A stretch of DNA of 64,000 nucleotides from Streptomyces rhizosphaerihabitans. Its GTDB lineage: Bacteria > Actinomycetota > Actinomycetes > Streptomycetales > Streptomycetaceae. The number at the start of each line of letters is the position of its first letter. Position 1 is the first letter of the stretch. The notes under the pieces are model-generated. The model had not been told where the DNA came from. It did no database searches and worked only from the letters and a program-made list of their open reading frames with translations. Below, piece after piece: positions 51,354 to 60,629 of this stretch. The DNA is taken from contig NZ_JAODTZ010000039.1 in NCBI RefSeq assembly GCF_025399795.1, positions 1 to 64,000 of the forward strand, written 5' to 3'. A program made the translations under genes and the position numbers.

Positions 51354-51397
51354 ACGCCGGGGCTTTCTGTAAGAGCCCCGGTAAGGCCGGAACTCCC

Positions 51398-52822
51398 CTA
51401 CACAGCCGGGGAGTCGGCGGCGGCTTCGTATGACGGCCACTGTTCGTGCCAGCGCCGGTCCGCCTCCAACTGCGAGGCCAGCGACACCAGCAACGGCTCG
51501 CTGTCCGCCGGGCCGAGCAACTGCGCGCCGACCGGGAGCCCTTCGCCGACGAAGCCCGCGGGCACGTTCACGCCCGGCCAGCCGAGGATGTTCCACGGCC
51601 AGGCGTACGGGCAGGCGGCGATCATGGCCCGGTCGGTGCCGAAGCCGCTCAGGCCGAGCATCGCGCCGATCCGCGGCGGGGGAGCGGCGGTGGTCGGCGC
51701 GAGCAGTACGTCGTAGGTGTCGAAGAGCGCGCCGACACGCTGTTGCAGCGCGGCCTCGGCACGGCGGGCCGCCCGCAGCGGCGCCCCGCCGAGCAGCCGG
51801 CCAAGGCGCGCGGCGTCGTGGGTGCGCCGGTCGAGGAGCTCGGGGAACGGCGCGTCGCGCACGCGTTCCGCGATGCCGGCCGTGGCGCGCGGGACGAACG
51901 TGAGCCCGATCCGCCCGTAGCGCGGTTCGGCCTCCTCCACCGTGTGACCGAGCCCGGCGAGCCGCTCCGCGAGCGCGAGGACCTTCGCGCGTACGGCGGG
52001 GTCGAGCCGTGCGGGCACCGCGGTGAAGGGCGGCTTCAGCGACAGCGCGATGCGCAGCCGGCCCGGATTGCGGCCCACGGCGTCGCTGACGCGCAGCGTG
52101 GCGGGCCGATGCAGGTCGCCGGCGTGACTGCCGCTCGCCGCGTCCAGCAGCAGGGCCGCGTCCGCGACCGTGCGGGCGAGCGTGCCGTTGACCGTGATGC
52201 CGTGGAAGGACTCCGGGCGCGGCCAGGTCGAGATCCGGCCGCGCTGCGGCTTGATGCCGACCAGATGGGTCCAGGCGGCCGGGATGCGCACGGAGCCCGC
52301 GCCGTCCGAGCCCAGCGCGGCGGGCACCAGACCGGCGGCCACGGCCGCCGCGGAGCCCCCCGAGGAGCCGCCCGGAGTGTGCCCGTGGTGCCAGGGATTG
52401 CGGGTCGCGCCGAAGGCGGGGCCCTCGGTGAAGGGCCACTGGCCCAGCTCGCAGGTGTTGGTCTTGCCGATCACGACCGCGCCGGCCGCGCGCAGCCGGC
52501 GTACCGCCTCGCCGTCCTTCGCCACCGGCGGGAAGTCGCCCGGGCAGCCGAACGCGGTCGGCTCGCCCGCCACGTCCATGTCGTCCTTGACCGCCAGCGG
52601 CACCCCCAGCAGCGGCAGCCGCCGGCCCGCCGCCAGCTCCCTGTCCGCCGCGTCGGCCTCCGCGAGGGCGGCCTCGGCGCGCACCAGCCGGAAGGCGTTC
52701 ACCGTGGGCCGGGCCGCCTCGATCCGGGCGAGCGTCCGCTCGACCAGCTCGCGCGAACTCACCTCACCGGCGGCCAGCGCACGCGCGCTCTCCGTCAGTC
52801 CTGGGGCACGGTCGGGAGCCAT
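51398..52822 (-). CDS. Amidase signature family hydrolase
   Basis: 474 residues. The Ser-cisSer-Lys triad can be placed: Lys in LAVKDDMDV, the cis-Ser and nucleophile in HTPGGSSGGSAAAVAAG. GSDGAGSVRIPAAW and GIKPQRGRIS continue the signature. The protein lacks a signal peptide. ATG 52822 has GGAGG eight bases upstream, better than GTG 52831. Substrates may be aryl or fatty amides. It is divergent from the LacI gene, whose operator-like palindrome (52848-52859) lies in the common gap. Confidence 0.9.
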   Translation of the reverse strand: MAPDRAPGLTESARALAAGEVSSRELVERTLARIEAARPTVNAFRLVRAEAALAEADAADRELAAGRRLPLLGVPLAVKDDMDVAGEPTAFGCPGDFPPVAKDGEAVRRLRAAGAVVIGKTNTCELGQWPFTEGPAFGATRNPWHHGHTPGGSSGGSAAAVAAGLVPAALGSDGAGSVRIPAAWTHLVGIKPQRGRISTWPRPESFHGITVNGTLARTVADAALLLDAASGSHAGDLHRPATLRVSDAVGRNPGRLRIALSLKPPFTAVPARLDPAVRAKVLALAERLAGLGHTVEEAEPRYGRIGLTFVPRATAGIAERVRDAPFPELLDRRTHDAARLGRLLGGAPLRAARRAEAALQQRVGALFDTYDVLLAPTTAAPPPRIGAMLGLSGFGTDRAMIAACPYAWPWNILGWPGVNVPAGFVGEGLPVGAQLLGPADSEPLLVSLASQLEADRRWHEQWPSYEAAADSPAV

Positions 52823-52847
52823 CCGGGTCACCTCCGAAGACGTTGTC

Positions 52848-52859
52848 TACCGAACGGTA
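52848..52859. promoter_or_regulatory. Inverted repeat in the amidase/LacI divergent gap
   Basis: TACCGAACGGTA is a perfect 5-bp inverted repeat with a 2-base centre, 26 bases from the amidase start. It may be an operator for the adjacent LacI-type or another regulator. Confidence 0.45.
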
Positions 52860-52991
52860 ACCTCTGGGCAGGTTCACCGGTACGGGACACGCAACCTCCT
52901 TTGCGGAAGCGGTAGTTCCGTGATCCGGGGAGCTGCCCGGACGGCCCCGGCACACAGCGGCGTTCGGGCCCCTGGAAGGATGCGGTACGTC

Positions 52992-54026
52992 ATGGTGCAG
53001 ATACCGAAGCAGTCCGCCCAGCCGGCGCCCGCACAGCGACCCGTGCCGACCAGTGCCGATGTGGCACGCCTCGCGGGTGTCTCGCGCGCGACCGTCTCGT
53101 ACGTCCTGAACAACACCAGCGCCGTCCGGATCAGTGAACCCACCCGGCTCCGGGTCCGCGAGGCCGCCGAGGAACTCGGATATGTCCCGCACGCGGCCGC
53201 CCGCAGCCTGCGCGCCGGACACAGCCGCATGGTCCTGATGCCCGCCCCGACCGTGCCCGTGGGCCCGCTCTACCACCAGTTCTTCACCGAACTCCAGTCG
53301 GCGCTCGGCCGGCTCGACTACACCGTCGTGCAGTACGGCAGCGTCGGTCTGCGCGGCGACGAGGCCGCCCGCGCCTGGGCCGAGCTGCGGCCGGTCGCCG
53401 TCCTGGTGCCCGGCAGCGGGCTCGGCCCGCAGGGTGTGGCGGTCCTCAAGCGGGCCGGCGCCCGCGCCGTGGTCACGCTGGGCCCCGAACGGGTGGAGGG
53501 TGCCCACGCGCTGCTCATGGACCACGGCCGGGTCGGCCACTGCGCGGGCGTCCATCTGCTGTCCGGGGGCCGCCGCCGCATCGGCGTGGTGATGCCCGAG
53601 GAGAGCGGCCTGGAGATCTTCGCCCGGCCCCGCCTCGACGGCGTACGGCGGGCCCTGCGCGGCACGGACGCGACGGTGGCCGAACTGCCCCTGGCGTACG
53701 AGGAGGAGGACGCCGCCCGGCTCGCGGCGCGCTGGCGTGAGCTGGGCCTCGACGCCGTCTTCGCGTACAACGACGAGTACGCGATGCTCCTCATGCGCGC
53801 CCTTCAGGACGAAGGGGTCGCCGTACCGGACGAGACCGCCGTCGTCGGCGCCGACGACCTCATGCTCGGCCGGCTGCTCCGGCCCCGGCTGAGCACCGTC
53901 CACATCGAGCTGCCCTCCGGCCGCGACCTCGCCGAACTGGTCGACCGCGCGGTCCGCGAACCGGGCCGCGAGCCCGAGACGCACGAGGTGCTGGGAGCGC
54001 GGATCGTGCACCGCGCGTCGAGCTGA
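52992..54026 (+). CDS. LacI-family transcriptional regulator
   Basis: 344 residues. The HTH and hinge read TSADVARLAGVSRATVSYVLNNTSAVRISEPTRLRVREAAEELGYVPHAAARSLRAG. The effector domain follows with VLMPAPTVPVGPLYHQFFTELQSAL and VFAYNDEYAMLLMRALQDEGVAVPDETAVVGADD. ATG 52992 is used; ATG 52980 sits directly on a GGAAGG and is less likely. The gene leads toward pobA and an aldehyde dehydrogenase in the same direction. Control of aromatic catabolism is therefore probable, though most LacI proteins sense sugars. Confidence 0.88.
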   Translation: MVQIPKQSAQPAPAQRPVPTSADVARLAGVSRATVSYVLNNTSAVRISEPTRLRVREAAEELGYVPHAAARSLRAGHSRMVLMPAPTVPVGPLYHQFFTELQSALGRLDYTVVQYGSVGLRGDEAARAWAELRPVAVLVPGSGLGPQGVAVLKRAGARAVVTLGPERVEGAHALLMDHGRVGHCAGVHLLSGGRRRIGVVMPEESGLEIFARPRLDGVRRALRGTDATVAELPLAYEEEDAARLAARWRELGLDAVFAYNDEYAMLLMRALQDEGVAVPDETAVVGADDLMLGRLLRPRLSTVHIELPSGRDLAELVDRAVREPGREPETHEVLGARIVHRASS

Positions 54027-54120
54027 GAGAGGCTGGGCCTGTTCGCCCGGCCCGTGCGCGGTCGGGCCGGTCCCCGTGCCGGAGCTTCGCCCCGGCGGCA
54101 TCGGACACCGGAGGTGCGTC

Positions 54121-55335
54121 ATGCGGACCACGGTCGGCATCATCGGCGGCGGCCCGGCAGGGCTTCTGCTGGCCCGGCTGCTGCACCGGACGGGGATCGA
54201 CTGTGTCGTGCTGGAGAGCAGGACGCGCGCGTACGTGGAACGGCGCCAGCGGGCCGGGATGCTGGAGCAGGGCACGGTCGACGCGCTGCGCGCCTGCGGG
54301 GCGGGGGAGCGGCTGGACGCCGAGGGCCTGGTCCATCACGGGATCGAGCTGCGCTTCGAGGGCGAGCGCCACCACATCGACTTCCCCGGGCTCACCGGCG
54401 GCCGCACGGTCACGATCTACGCCCAGACGGAGATCGTGAAGGACCTCGTCGCCCTCCAACTCGATGGTGGACCACCCCTGTTGTTCGAGGCCGAGGCGCT
54501 CGCCGTGGAGAAGCCGGAGAGCGGCTCGCCCGTCGTGCGGTTCGTGCACGAGGGACGGGAGCGGACGCTCGGCTGTGACTGGGTGGTGGGCTGCGACGGC
54601 TCCCACGGCGTCGCGCGCGCCGCGTTCCCGGCCGGCACGAGCCGCTCGTACGCGCACGACTACCCGTACTCCTGGCTCGGGATCCTCGCCGATGTGCCGC
54701 CCTCCTGCGAGGAGTTGGTCTATGCCCGGGGTGCCACCGGCTTCGCCCTGCACAGCATGCGCTCCCCGTCGGTGTCCCGGCTCTACCTCCAGGTCCCGAA
54801 CGGCACCGACACCGCCGACTGGCCCGACGACCGCATCTGGGGCGAACTGGCCGCGCGCTTCGCGGTCGACGGGGACTGGCGGCTGGAACGCGGCCCCGTC
54901 ACCGCCAAGTCGGTCACGCCGATGCGCAGTTGGGTCCATGAGCCGATGCGCCACGGGCGGCTGTTCCTCGCCGGGGACGCCGCCCACATCGTGCCGCCGA
55001 CCGGCGCCAAGGGACTCAACCTCGCCGTGTCCGACGTACGGCTCCTGGCGCGCGGCTTCGCCGAGCTGCACCGCACCGGATCGGTCGAACTCCTGGATAT
55101 CTACTCGGAGTTGGCCCTTGAACGGGTGTGGCAGGCCACGCGCTTCTCGTACGACATGACTAGGATGTTGCACGCTCAACCAGATGGGGATGCCTTCGAA
55201 CACCGGATGCAGCTCGCGCGGCTGCGCCGGATCACGGCATCCCGTCCCGCCGCCGCCGAACTGGCCGCGAACTACACGGGACTTCCGCTCGCCCAGAGCC
55301 GCAGGGGCCTGCTGAGTCCCGCTGGTGATCAGTGA
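54121..55335 (+). CDS. pobA: 4-Hydroxybenzoate 3-monooxygenase
   Basis: 404 residues, normal for PobA. FAD-binding GIIGGGPAGLLLARLLHR, the DG motif VVGCDGSHGVAR, and GRLFLAGDAAHIVPPTGAKGLNLAVSDV are in order. RRQRAGMLEQGTVDALR matches the 4-hydroxybenzoate hydroxylases. It converts 4-hydroxybenzoate to protocatechuate using NAD(P)H and oxygen. ATG 54121 has GGAGG at 54111-54115. The downstream aldehyde dehydrogenase starts within or 18 bases after its stop. Confidence 0.92.
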   Translation: MRTTVGIIGGGPAGLLLARLLHRTGIDCVVLESRTRAYVERRQRAGMLEQGTVDALRACGAGERLDAEGLVHHGIELRFEGERHHIDFPGLTGGRTVTIYAQTEIVKDLVALQLDGGPPLLFEAEALAVEKPESGSPVVRFVHEGRERTLGCDWVVGCDGSHGVARAAFPAGTSRSYAHDYPYSWLGILADVPPSCEELVYARGATGFALHSMRSPSVSRLYLQVPNGTDTADWPDDRIWGELAARFAVDGDWRLERGPVTAKSVTPMRSWVHEPMRHGRLFLAGDAAHIVPPTGAKGLNLAVSDVRLLARGFAELHRTGSVELLDIYSELALERVWQATRFSYDMTRMLHAQPDGDAFEHRMQLARLRRITASRPAAAELAANYTGLPLAQSRRGLLSPAGDQ

Positions 55336-55352
55336 ACGATCGGAGAGCCGAC

Positions 55353-56789
55353 ATGCCGTTGCTCGACCCCACGACCTGGCAGTCCCGCCCGCTCTCGGGC
55401 GATGAGCACACCGTCACCGAGCCCGCCACCGGCGAGAGCCTCGGCACCGTCACGCTCGCCGCCGCCGAGGACATCGCGACGGCCGCGCGGACCGCCCGCG
55501 CCGCGCAGAGCGAGTGGGCCAAGGCCCCGCACTTCGCGCGAGCCGCTGTACTGCGCCGGGCCGGGGACCTCTTCGCCGCGCACGCCGACGAGCTGCGCGA
55601 CTGGATCGTGCGGGAGTCCGGTTCCATCCCGGGCAAGGCGGACTTCGAGCTGCACGTCGCCGCCCAGGAGTGCTACGAGGCGGCCGCCCTCGCCTCGCGC
55701 CCGACGGGCCAGGTCCTGCCCTCGGAGGCGCCGCGCCTGTCGTACACGCGCCGTGTACCGGTCGGTGTCGTGGGCGTGATCGCGCCCTTCAACGCGCCGC
55801 TGATCCTCTCGATCCGCTCGGTCGCCCCGGCGCTCGCGCTCGGCAACGGGGTCGTTCTGAAGCCGGATCCGCGCACGGCCGTGTGCGGCGGCCTCGCGCT
55901 CGCCGCCGTCTTCGCCGAGGCGGGGCTTCCCGACGGGCTGCTGCAGGTGCTGCCCGGCGGCCCCGAGGCCGGCCGGGCCCTGGTCGCCGACCCGCTGGTC
56001 CCGGTCATCTCCTTCACCGGCTCGACCGCCGCCGGACGCGCGGTCGGTGAGGCGGCAGGCCGCCATCTCAAGCGCGCACACCTGGAGTTGGGCGGAAACT
56101 CAGCCCTGGTCGTCCTGGAGGACGCCGATCTCGACGCGGTCATCTCCACGGCGGCCTGGGGGTCGTTCTTCCACCAGGGCCAGATCTGCATGACGACCGG
56201 CCGCCATCTGGTCCACGCCTCGCTGTACGAGGAGTACGTCGAACGGCTCGCCGCCAAGGCCGACTCGCTGGCCGTCGGCGACCCGCACCGCGAACAGGTG
56301 CACCTCGGCCCCATCATCGACGAGGCCCAACTCGCCAAGATTCGGGGGCTGGTCGAGTCCAGCACGGCCGGTGGCGCGAAGCTGGCGGCGGGCGGCACGC
56401 ACGACCGGCTCTTCTACCGGCCGACGGTGCTCGCCGGAGTCGACGACGCGACCCCGGCGTACGCGGAGGAGGTTTTCGGCCCGGTCGCGCCGGTGCGTTC
56501 CTTCAACACCCTCAACGAGGCGGCAGCCCTGGCCTCCGCTGGACCGTACGGCCTCTCCCTGGGCATCGTCACCCGGGACACCGCACGCGGCCTGGACCTC
56601 GCCGAGCGCATCCCGACCGGTATCGCCCACATCAACGACCAGACCGTCAACGACGAGGCCGTCGCGCCCTTCGGCGGTACCGCCGCCTCCGGCACCGGCG
56701 CCCGCTTCGGCGGCGAGGCCAATCTGGAGGCCTTCACCGACATACGGTGGACGACGGTGCGCGGGGACGTGGCCGCGTACCCGTTCTAG
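55353..56789 (+). CDS. Aromatic aldehyde dehydrogenase (benzaldehyde or vanillin dehydrogenase-like)
   Basis: 478 residues. The ALDH fold has GVIAPFNAPLILSIRSVAPALALGNGVVLKP, FTGSTAAGRAVGEAAG, ELGGNSALVVLEDADL with the general-base Glu, and GQICMTTGR with the catalytic Cys. The group oxidises benzaldehydes. ATG 55353 has CGGAGAG at 55341-55347; the GTG at 55332 overlapping the pobA stop is an alternative. Placement after pobA suggests conversion of 4-hydroxybenzaldehyde to 4-hydroxybenzoate, which PobA then hydroxylates. Confidence 0.9.
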   Translation: MPLLDPTTWQSRPLSGDEHTVTEPATGESLGTVTLAAAEDIATAARTARAAQSEWAKAPHFARAAVLRRAGDLFAAHADELRDWIVRESGSIPGKADFELHVAAQECYEAAALASRPTGQVLPSEAPRLSYTRRVPVGVVGVIAPFNAPLILSIRSVAPALALGNGVVLKPDPRTAVCGGLALAAVFAEAGLPDGLLQVLPGGPEAGRALVADPLVPVISFTGSTAAGRAVGEAAGRHLKRAHLELGGNSALVVLEDADLDAVISTAAWGSFFHQGQICMTTGRHLVHASLYEEYVERLAAKADSLAVGDPHREQVHLGPIIDEAQLAKIRGLVESSTAGGAKLAAGGTHDRLFYRPTVLAGVDDATPAYAEEVFGPVAPVRSFNTLNEAAALASAGPYGLSLGIVTRDTARGLDLAERIPTGIAHINDQTVNDEAVAPFGGTAASGTGARFGGEANLEAFTDIRWTTVRGDVAAYPF

Positions 56790-56843
56790 ACCCCGGGGCT
56801 CGGGCGCACCCGGCCCCGGGCTCGCGCGTACGTGGTTCGGGGC

Positions 56844-57257
<414 letters not shown>

Positions 57258-57300
57258 TCCTTTTCCCTCTTCCTGATGTCCGGGTCATGCCGGTTTCCAC

Positions 57301-57327
57301 AACGCCACCCGTAGGGGGCGTATTCCG
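57301..57327 (-). promoter_or_regulatory. Sigma-R-type promoter of trxC
   Basis: On the minus strand CGGAAT (57327-57322) is followed after exactly 18 bases by GTT (57303-57301). The sigma-R consensus is GGGAAT-N18-GTT, so only the first base differs. The trxC start would be about 37 bases from the transcription start. Confidence 0.72.
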
Positions 57328-57376
57328 CGCCCGTACCCGTGTGGCCACGGCGCACACCAGCAACCAGACTGGCCCC

Positions 57377-58810
57377 ATGACGGAAACGGAATCCATCGCC
57401 TACGACGTCGTGGTGCTCGGTGCCGGACCCGTGGGGGAGAACGTCGCCGACCGCGCCCGCGCCGCCGGCCTCTCCACCGCGGTCGTGGAGAGCGAACTGG
57501 TCGGCGGCGAGTGCTCGTACTGGGCGTGCATGCCCAGCAAGGCTCTCCTGCGCCCGGTCATCGCCCGCGCCGACGCCCGCCGGGTACCCGGCCTCTCCCA
57601 AGCGGTGCAGGGCCCCCTCGACGCCCCCGCGGTGCTCGCCCACCGCGACTACTACACCTCGAACTGGAAGGACGACGGCCAGCTCGCCTGGCTGGACGGC
57701 ATCGGAGCCGACTTCTACCGCGGACACGGCCGGCTCGCCGGATCGCGCACCGTGACGGTCGACGGGCCCGACGGCGAACGCCGGGTGCTGACCGCCCGGC
57801 ACGCGGTCGCCGTCTGCACCGGCACCCGCGCCCTGCTCCCCGATCTGCCGGGACTCTCCCAGGTCAAGCCATGGACGAGCCGCGACGCCACCAGCGCGCA
57901 CGCCGTGCCCGGACGGCTGATCGTGGTGGGTGGCGGTGTGGTCGCCGCCGAGATGGCCACGGCCTGGCAGGCCCTCGGCTCCCAGGTCACCCTCCTGGTC
58001 CGCGGCAAGGGCCTGCTGCCCCGCATGGAGCCCTTCGCCGGGGAACTGGTCGCCGAGGCGCTGACCGAGGCGGGCGCGGACGTGCGTACCGGGACGTCGG
58101 TGACCGCGGTCTCGCGCGAGGGCTCGACCGTGGTCGCCCTGACGGACACCGGTGACCGCATCGAGGCCGACGAGATCCTCTTCGCCACCGGCCGCGCGCC
58201 CCGCACGGACGACCTGGGCCTCGACACCGTCGGCCTGGAGCCGGGCAAGTGGATCGAGGTCGATGACAGCCTCCGGGTCATCGGCAGCGAGTGGCTGTAC
58301 GCGGTCGGCGACGTCAACCACCGTGCCCTGCTCACCCACCAGGGCAAGTACCAGGCCCGGATCGCGGGCGCCGCCATCGCCGCCCGCGCCGCCGGGGTTC
58401 CGCTGCTGGAGACGGACCCCTGGGGCGCGCACGCCGCGACCGCCGACCACGCGTCCGTCCCGCAGTGCGTCTTCACCGACCCCGAGGCGGCGGCCGTGGG
58501 TCTCTCCCTCGCGGAGGCGGAGCAGGCCGGCCACCGGGTCCGGGCCGTGGACGTCGACATGGCCTCGGTGGCCGGCGCCGGACTGTACGCGGACGGCTAC
58601 CGGGGCAAGGCCCGTATGGTCGTCGACCTCGACCGCCGGATCATCCTCGGTCTGACCCTGGTCGGTCCCGGCGTGGGCGAACTGATCCACTCCGCGACCG
58701 TCGCCGTCGTCGGTCAGGTGCCGATCGACCGCCTGTGGCATGCCGTCCCGTCCTACCCGACGGTCAGCGAGGTGTGGCTGAGGCTCCTGGAGGCGTACCG
58801 GGACGCGTGA
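57377..58810 (+). CDS. FAD-dependent pyridine nucleotide-disulfide oxidoreductase
   Basis: 477 residues. FAD motif VVVLGAGPVGENVADRARAAG, the redox-active pair in GGECSYWACMPSK (C-X4-C), NAD(P) motif LIVVGGGVVAAEMATAWQALG, and YAVGDVNHRALLTHQGKYQARIA are all present. The C-terminal dimer segment has HAVPSYPTVSEVWL in place of the His-Pro-Thr-Glu dyad of lipoamide dehydrogenase, so lipoamide is not certain as substrate. ATG 57377 has no ribosome site but has a CAGACT -10-like box seven bases upstream, compatible with a leaderless mRNA. It is divergent from trxC. Confidence 0.88.
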   Translation: MTETESIAYDVVVLGAGPVGENVADRARAAGLSTAVVESELVGGECSYWACMPSKALLRPVIARADARRVPGLSQAVQGPLDAPAVLAHRDYYTSNWKDDGQLAWLDGIGADFYRGHGRLAGSRTVTVDGPDGERRVLTARHAVAVCTGTRALLPDLPGLSQVKPWTSRDATSAHAVPGRLIVVGGGVVAAEMATAWQALGSQVTLLVRGKGLLPRMEPFAGELVAEALTEAGADVRTGTSVTAVSREGSTVVALTDTGDRIEADEILFATGRAPRTDDLGLDTVGLEPGKWIEVDDSLRVIGSEWLYAVGDVNHRALLTHQGKYQARIAGAAIAARAAGVPLLETDPWGAHAATADHASVPQCVFTDPEAAAVGLSLAEAEQAGHRVRAVDVDMASVAGAGLYADGYRGKARMVVDLDRRIILGLTLVGPGVGELIHSATVAVVGQVPIDRLWHAVPSYPTVSEVWLRLLEAYRDA

Positions 58811-58834
58811 CGCGCCGACGCCTACGGCACACGG

Positions 58835-58868
58835 GCGTCCCCGCTCGGGTGGCCCCGAGCGGGGACGC
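58835..58868 (+). terminator. Terminator after the disulfide oxidoreductase
   Basis: GCGTCCCCGCTCGGG at 58835-58849 pairs perfectly with CCCGAGCGGGGACGC at 58854-58868, loop TGGC. It may serve both convergent genes. Confidence 0.85.
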
Positions 58869-58892
58869 CGGGGCCACGCGCGCCGCGCGACC

Positions 58893-58938
58893 CGGGGCAG
58901 CACACGGGGCAGCACACGGGGCAGCACACGGGGCACAG
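58893..58938. repeat. 12-bp tandem repeat, three perfect copies plus a partial
   Basis: CGGGGCAGCACA repeats at 58893, 58905 and 58917, then a partial copy. It lies between the terminator and the ABC-F stop. Confidence 0.85.
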
Positions 58939-58977
58939 CGTCGTGCGCCGCCCCGTGTGCCGTCGTACTCCCGGGTG

Positions 58978-60564
58978 TCAGGCCGGTGACACCAGCTCCC
59001 GGTATTCCTCGCTCCACAGATCCTCGTCCGCGTCCGGGAGGAGCAGCACCCGGTCCGGCCGCAGGGCGTCGATGGCTCCCGCGTCGTGCGTGACCATCAC
59101 GAGCGCGCCCGGGTACGTGGCCACCGCGGCGAGGACCTCGGCGCGGGAGGCGGGGTCGAGGTTGTTGGTGGGCTCGTCCAGGAGGAGCACGTTCGCGCCG
59201 GAGTGGACGAGCCCCGCGAGGGCGAGTCTGGTCTTCTCGCCTCCCGAGAGGACACCGACCCGCTTGTCGGCGTCGTCGCCCGTGAACAGGAACGAGCCGA
59301 GCACCCGGCGCACCTCGCCGTCGGTGAGATGCGGCGCGGCGGCGGCCAGTTGGCCGCGGACCGTGCCGGCGGGGTCGAGCGTGTCGTGCTCCTGCGCGAA
59401 GTAGCCGAGGCGCAGACCGTGCCCGCGCACCACCCGCCCGCTGTCCGGGCTGTCGTGACCGGCGAGCAGACGCAGCAGCGTGGTCTTGCCCGAGCCGTTC
59501 GGGCCGAGGATCACGAGGCGGCTGCCCCGGTCGACGGCGAGGTCGACGCCGCGAAGGACCCGCAGATCGCCGTACGACTTGGTCAGTGCGACCGAGCCGA
59601 GCGGCATCCGTCCGCACGGGGCGGGTTCGGGCAGCCGGATCCGGGCGGCCTTCTCCGCCTGCCGGACCGGTTCCAGTCCGGTGAGCAGACGGTCGGCACG
59701 GCGGGCCATGTTCTTCGCCGCGACGGCCGTCGACACATGCGCGCGCATCTTGTCGGCCTGTGCGTGCAGCGCCGCCGCCTTCCGCTCGGCGTTCGCCCGC
59801 TCCCGGACCCGCCGCCGATCGTCGGCGTCGCGCTGGGCGAGGTAGGCCGCCCAGCCGGTGTTGTGGACGTCGAGCGTCGCGCGGTGCGGGTCCAGGTGGA
59901 AGACGCGGTTGACCACGTCGGCCAACAGGGAGGTGTCGTGACTGATGAGGACGAGCCCTGCCTGATGACCGCTCAGGAAACCGCGCAGCCAGGTGATCGA
60001 GTCGGCGTCCAGGTGGTTGGTCGGCTCGTCGAGGAGCAGCGTGCCGCTGTCCGCGAACAGGATGCGGGCGAGCTCGACCCGGCGTCGCTGCCCGCCGGAG
60101 AGCGTGCCGATCGGCTGGTCCATCACCCGGGAGGGCAGCCCGAGGCCCGCGGCGAGGCGGGCCGCCTCCGCCTCGGCCGCGTACCCGCCGAGCGCCTGGA
60201 ACTCGGCCTCGGCGTGCGCATAGGCGTTCATCGCGCGCTCGGATCCGTCGGCCATCGCGGTCCCGGCCGCCCGCAGGGCCCGTACGGCACGGTCGAGGCC
60301 CCGGGCCGACAGGATCCGGTCGGTGACGGTCACCGCGGGGTCGGCCGCGCGCGGGTCCTGGGGGAGGTAACCGACCGCCCCGGTGCGGGAGACGGATCCG
60401 GCGGCGGGACGCTGCTGCCCCGCGAGCGTGCTCAGGAGGGTGGTCTTGCCGGCACCGTTACGGCCGACCAGGCCGATGCGGTCGCCGGGGGAGACGTGGA
60501 AGGAGAGGCCGGACAGCAGCAGACGGGCGCCTACGCGCACGTCGACACCGCGAACGGTGATCAT
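58978..60564 (-). CDS. ABC-F family ATPase (ribosome-protection type)
   Basis: 528 residues with two ABC domains and no membrane segments. Walker A motifs are GRNGAGKTT and GPNGSGKTT; signature motifs are LSGGQRRRVELA and LSGGEKTRLALA; Walker B regions end in LLLDEPTN. The interdomain linker (about 235-315) is rich in Arg/Lys/Ala, as in P-site tRNA-interaction motifs. Members protect ribosomes from antibiotics or act as translation factors. ATG 60564 has GGAG eight bases upstream. A leader peptide and possible attenuator precede it, which suggests induction by ribosome-targeting compounds. Confidence 0.9.
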   Translation of the reverse strand: MITVRGVDVRVGARLLLSGLSFHVSPGDRIGLVGRNGAGKTTLLSTLAGQQRPAAGSVSRTGAVGYLPQDPRAADPAVTVTDRILSARGLDRAVRALRAAGTAMADGSERAMNAYAHAEAEFQALGGYAAEAEAARLAAGLGLPSRVMDQPIGTLSGGQRRRVELARILFADSGTLLLDEPTNHLDADSITWLRGFLSGHQAGLVLISHDTSLLADVVNRVFHLDPHRATLDVHNTGWAAYLAQRDADDRRRVRERANAERKAAALHAQADKMRAHVSTAVAAKNMARRADRLLTGLEPVRQAEKAARIRLPEPAPCGRMPLGSVALTKSYGDLRVLRGVDLAVDRGSRLVILGPNGSGKTTLLRLLAGHDSPDSGRVVRGHGLRLGYFAQEHDTLDPAGTVRGQLAAAAPHLTDGEVRRVLGSFLFTGDDADKRVGVLSGGEKTRLALAGLVHSGANVLLLDEPTNNLDPASRAEVLAAVATYPGALVMVTHDAGAIDALRPDRVLLLPDADEDLWSEEYRELVSPA

Positions 60565-60629
60565 GGGAAAACGCTCCAGAAGTCAATCGGCTCAAGGACA
60601 CACGGGTGGCGTGGAAGCGGGTCCTCGAG

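Larger units (their letters stand above)
49871..51368 (-). mobile_element. IS200/IS605-type element with TnpB and tnpA fragment
   Basis: About 1.5 kb. The right end, read on the minus strand, is TAGGCCAGGGAGCACGTCAA, finishing in TCAA as in IS605-family ends, with a small CCCTGG/CCAGGG hairpin. The left end has a perfect 8-bp hairpin (CCCCGGCG/CGCCGGGG, 51343-51362). Just outside it, the minus strand reads TTAC (complement of 51369-51372), the target tetranucleotide of IS608-like elements. Inside lie tnpB and the 3' remnant of a divergent tnpA. No target duplication is expected for this family. Confidence 0.78.

Noticed and set aside
51343..51362. Intrinsic terminator of a gene
   Set aside because: The perfect hairpin fits the left end of the IS605-type element better: it is next to TTAC and behind the tnpA remnant.
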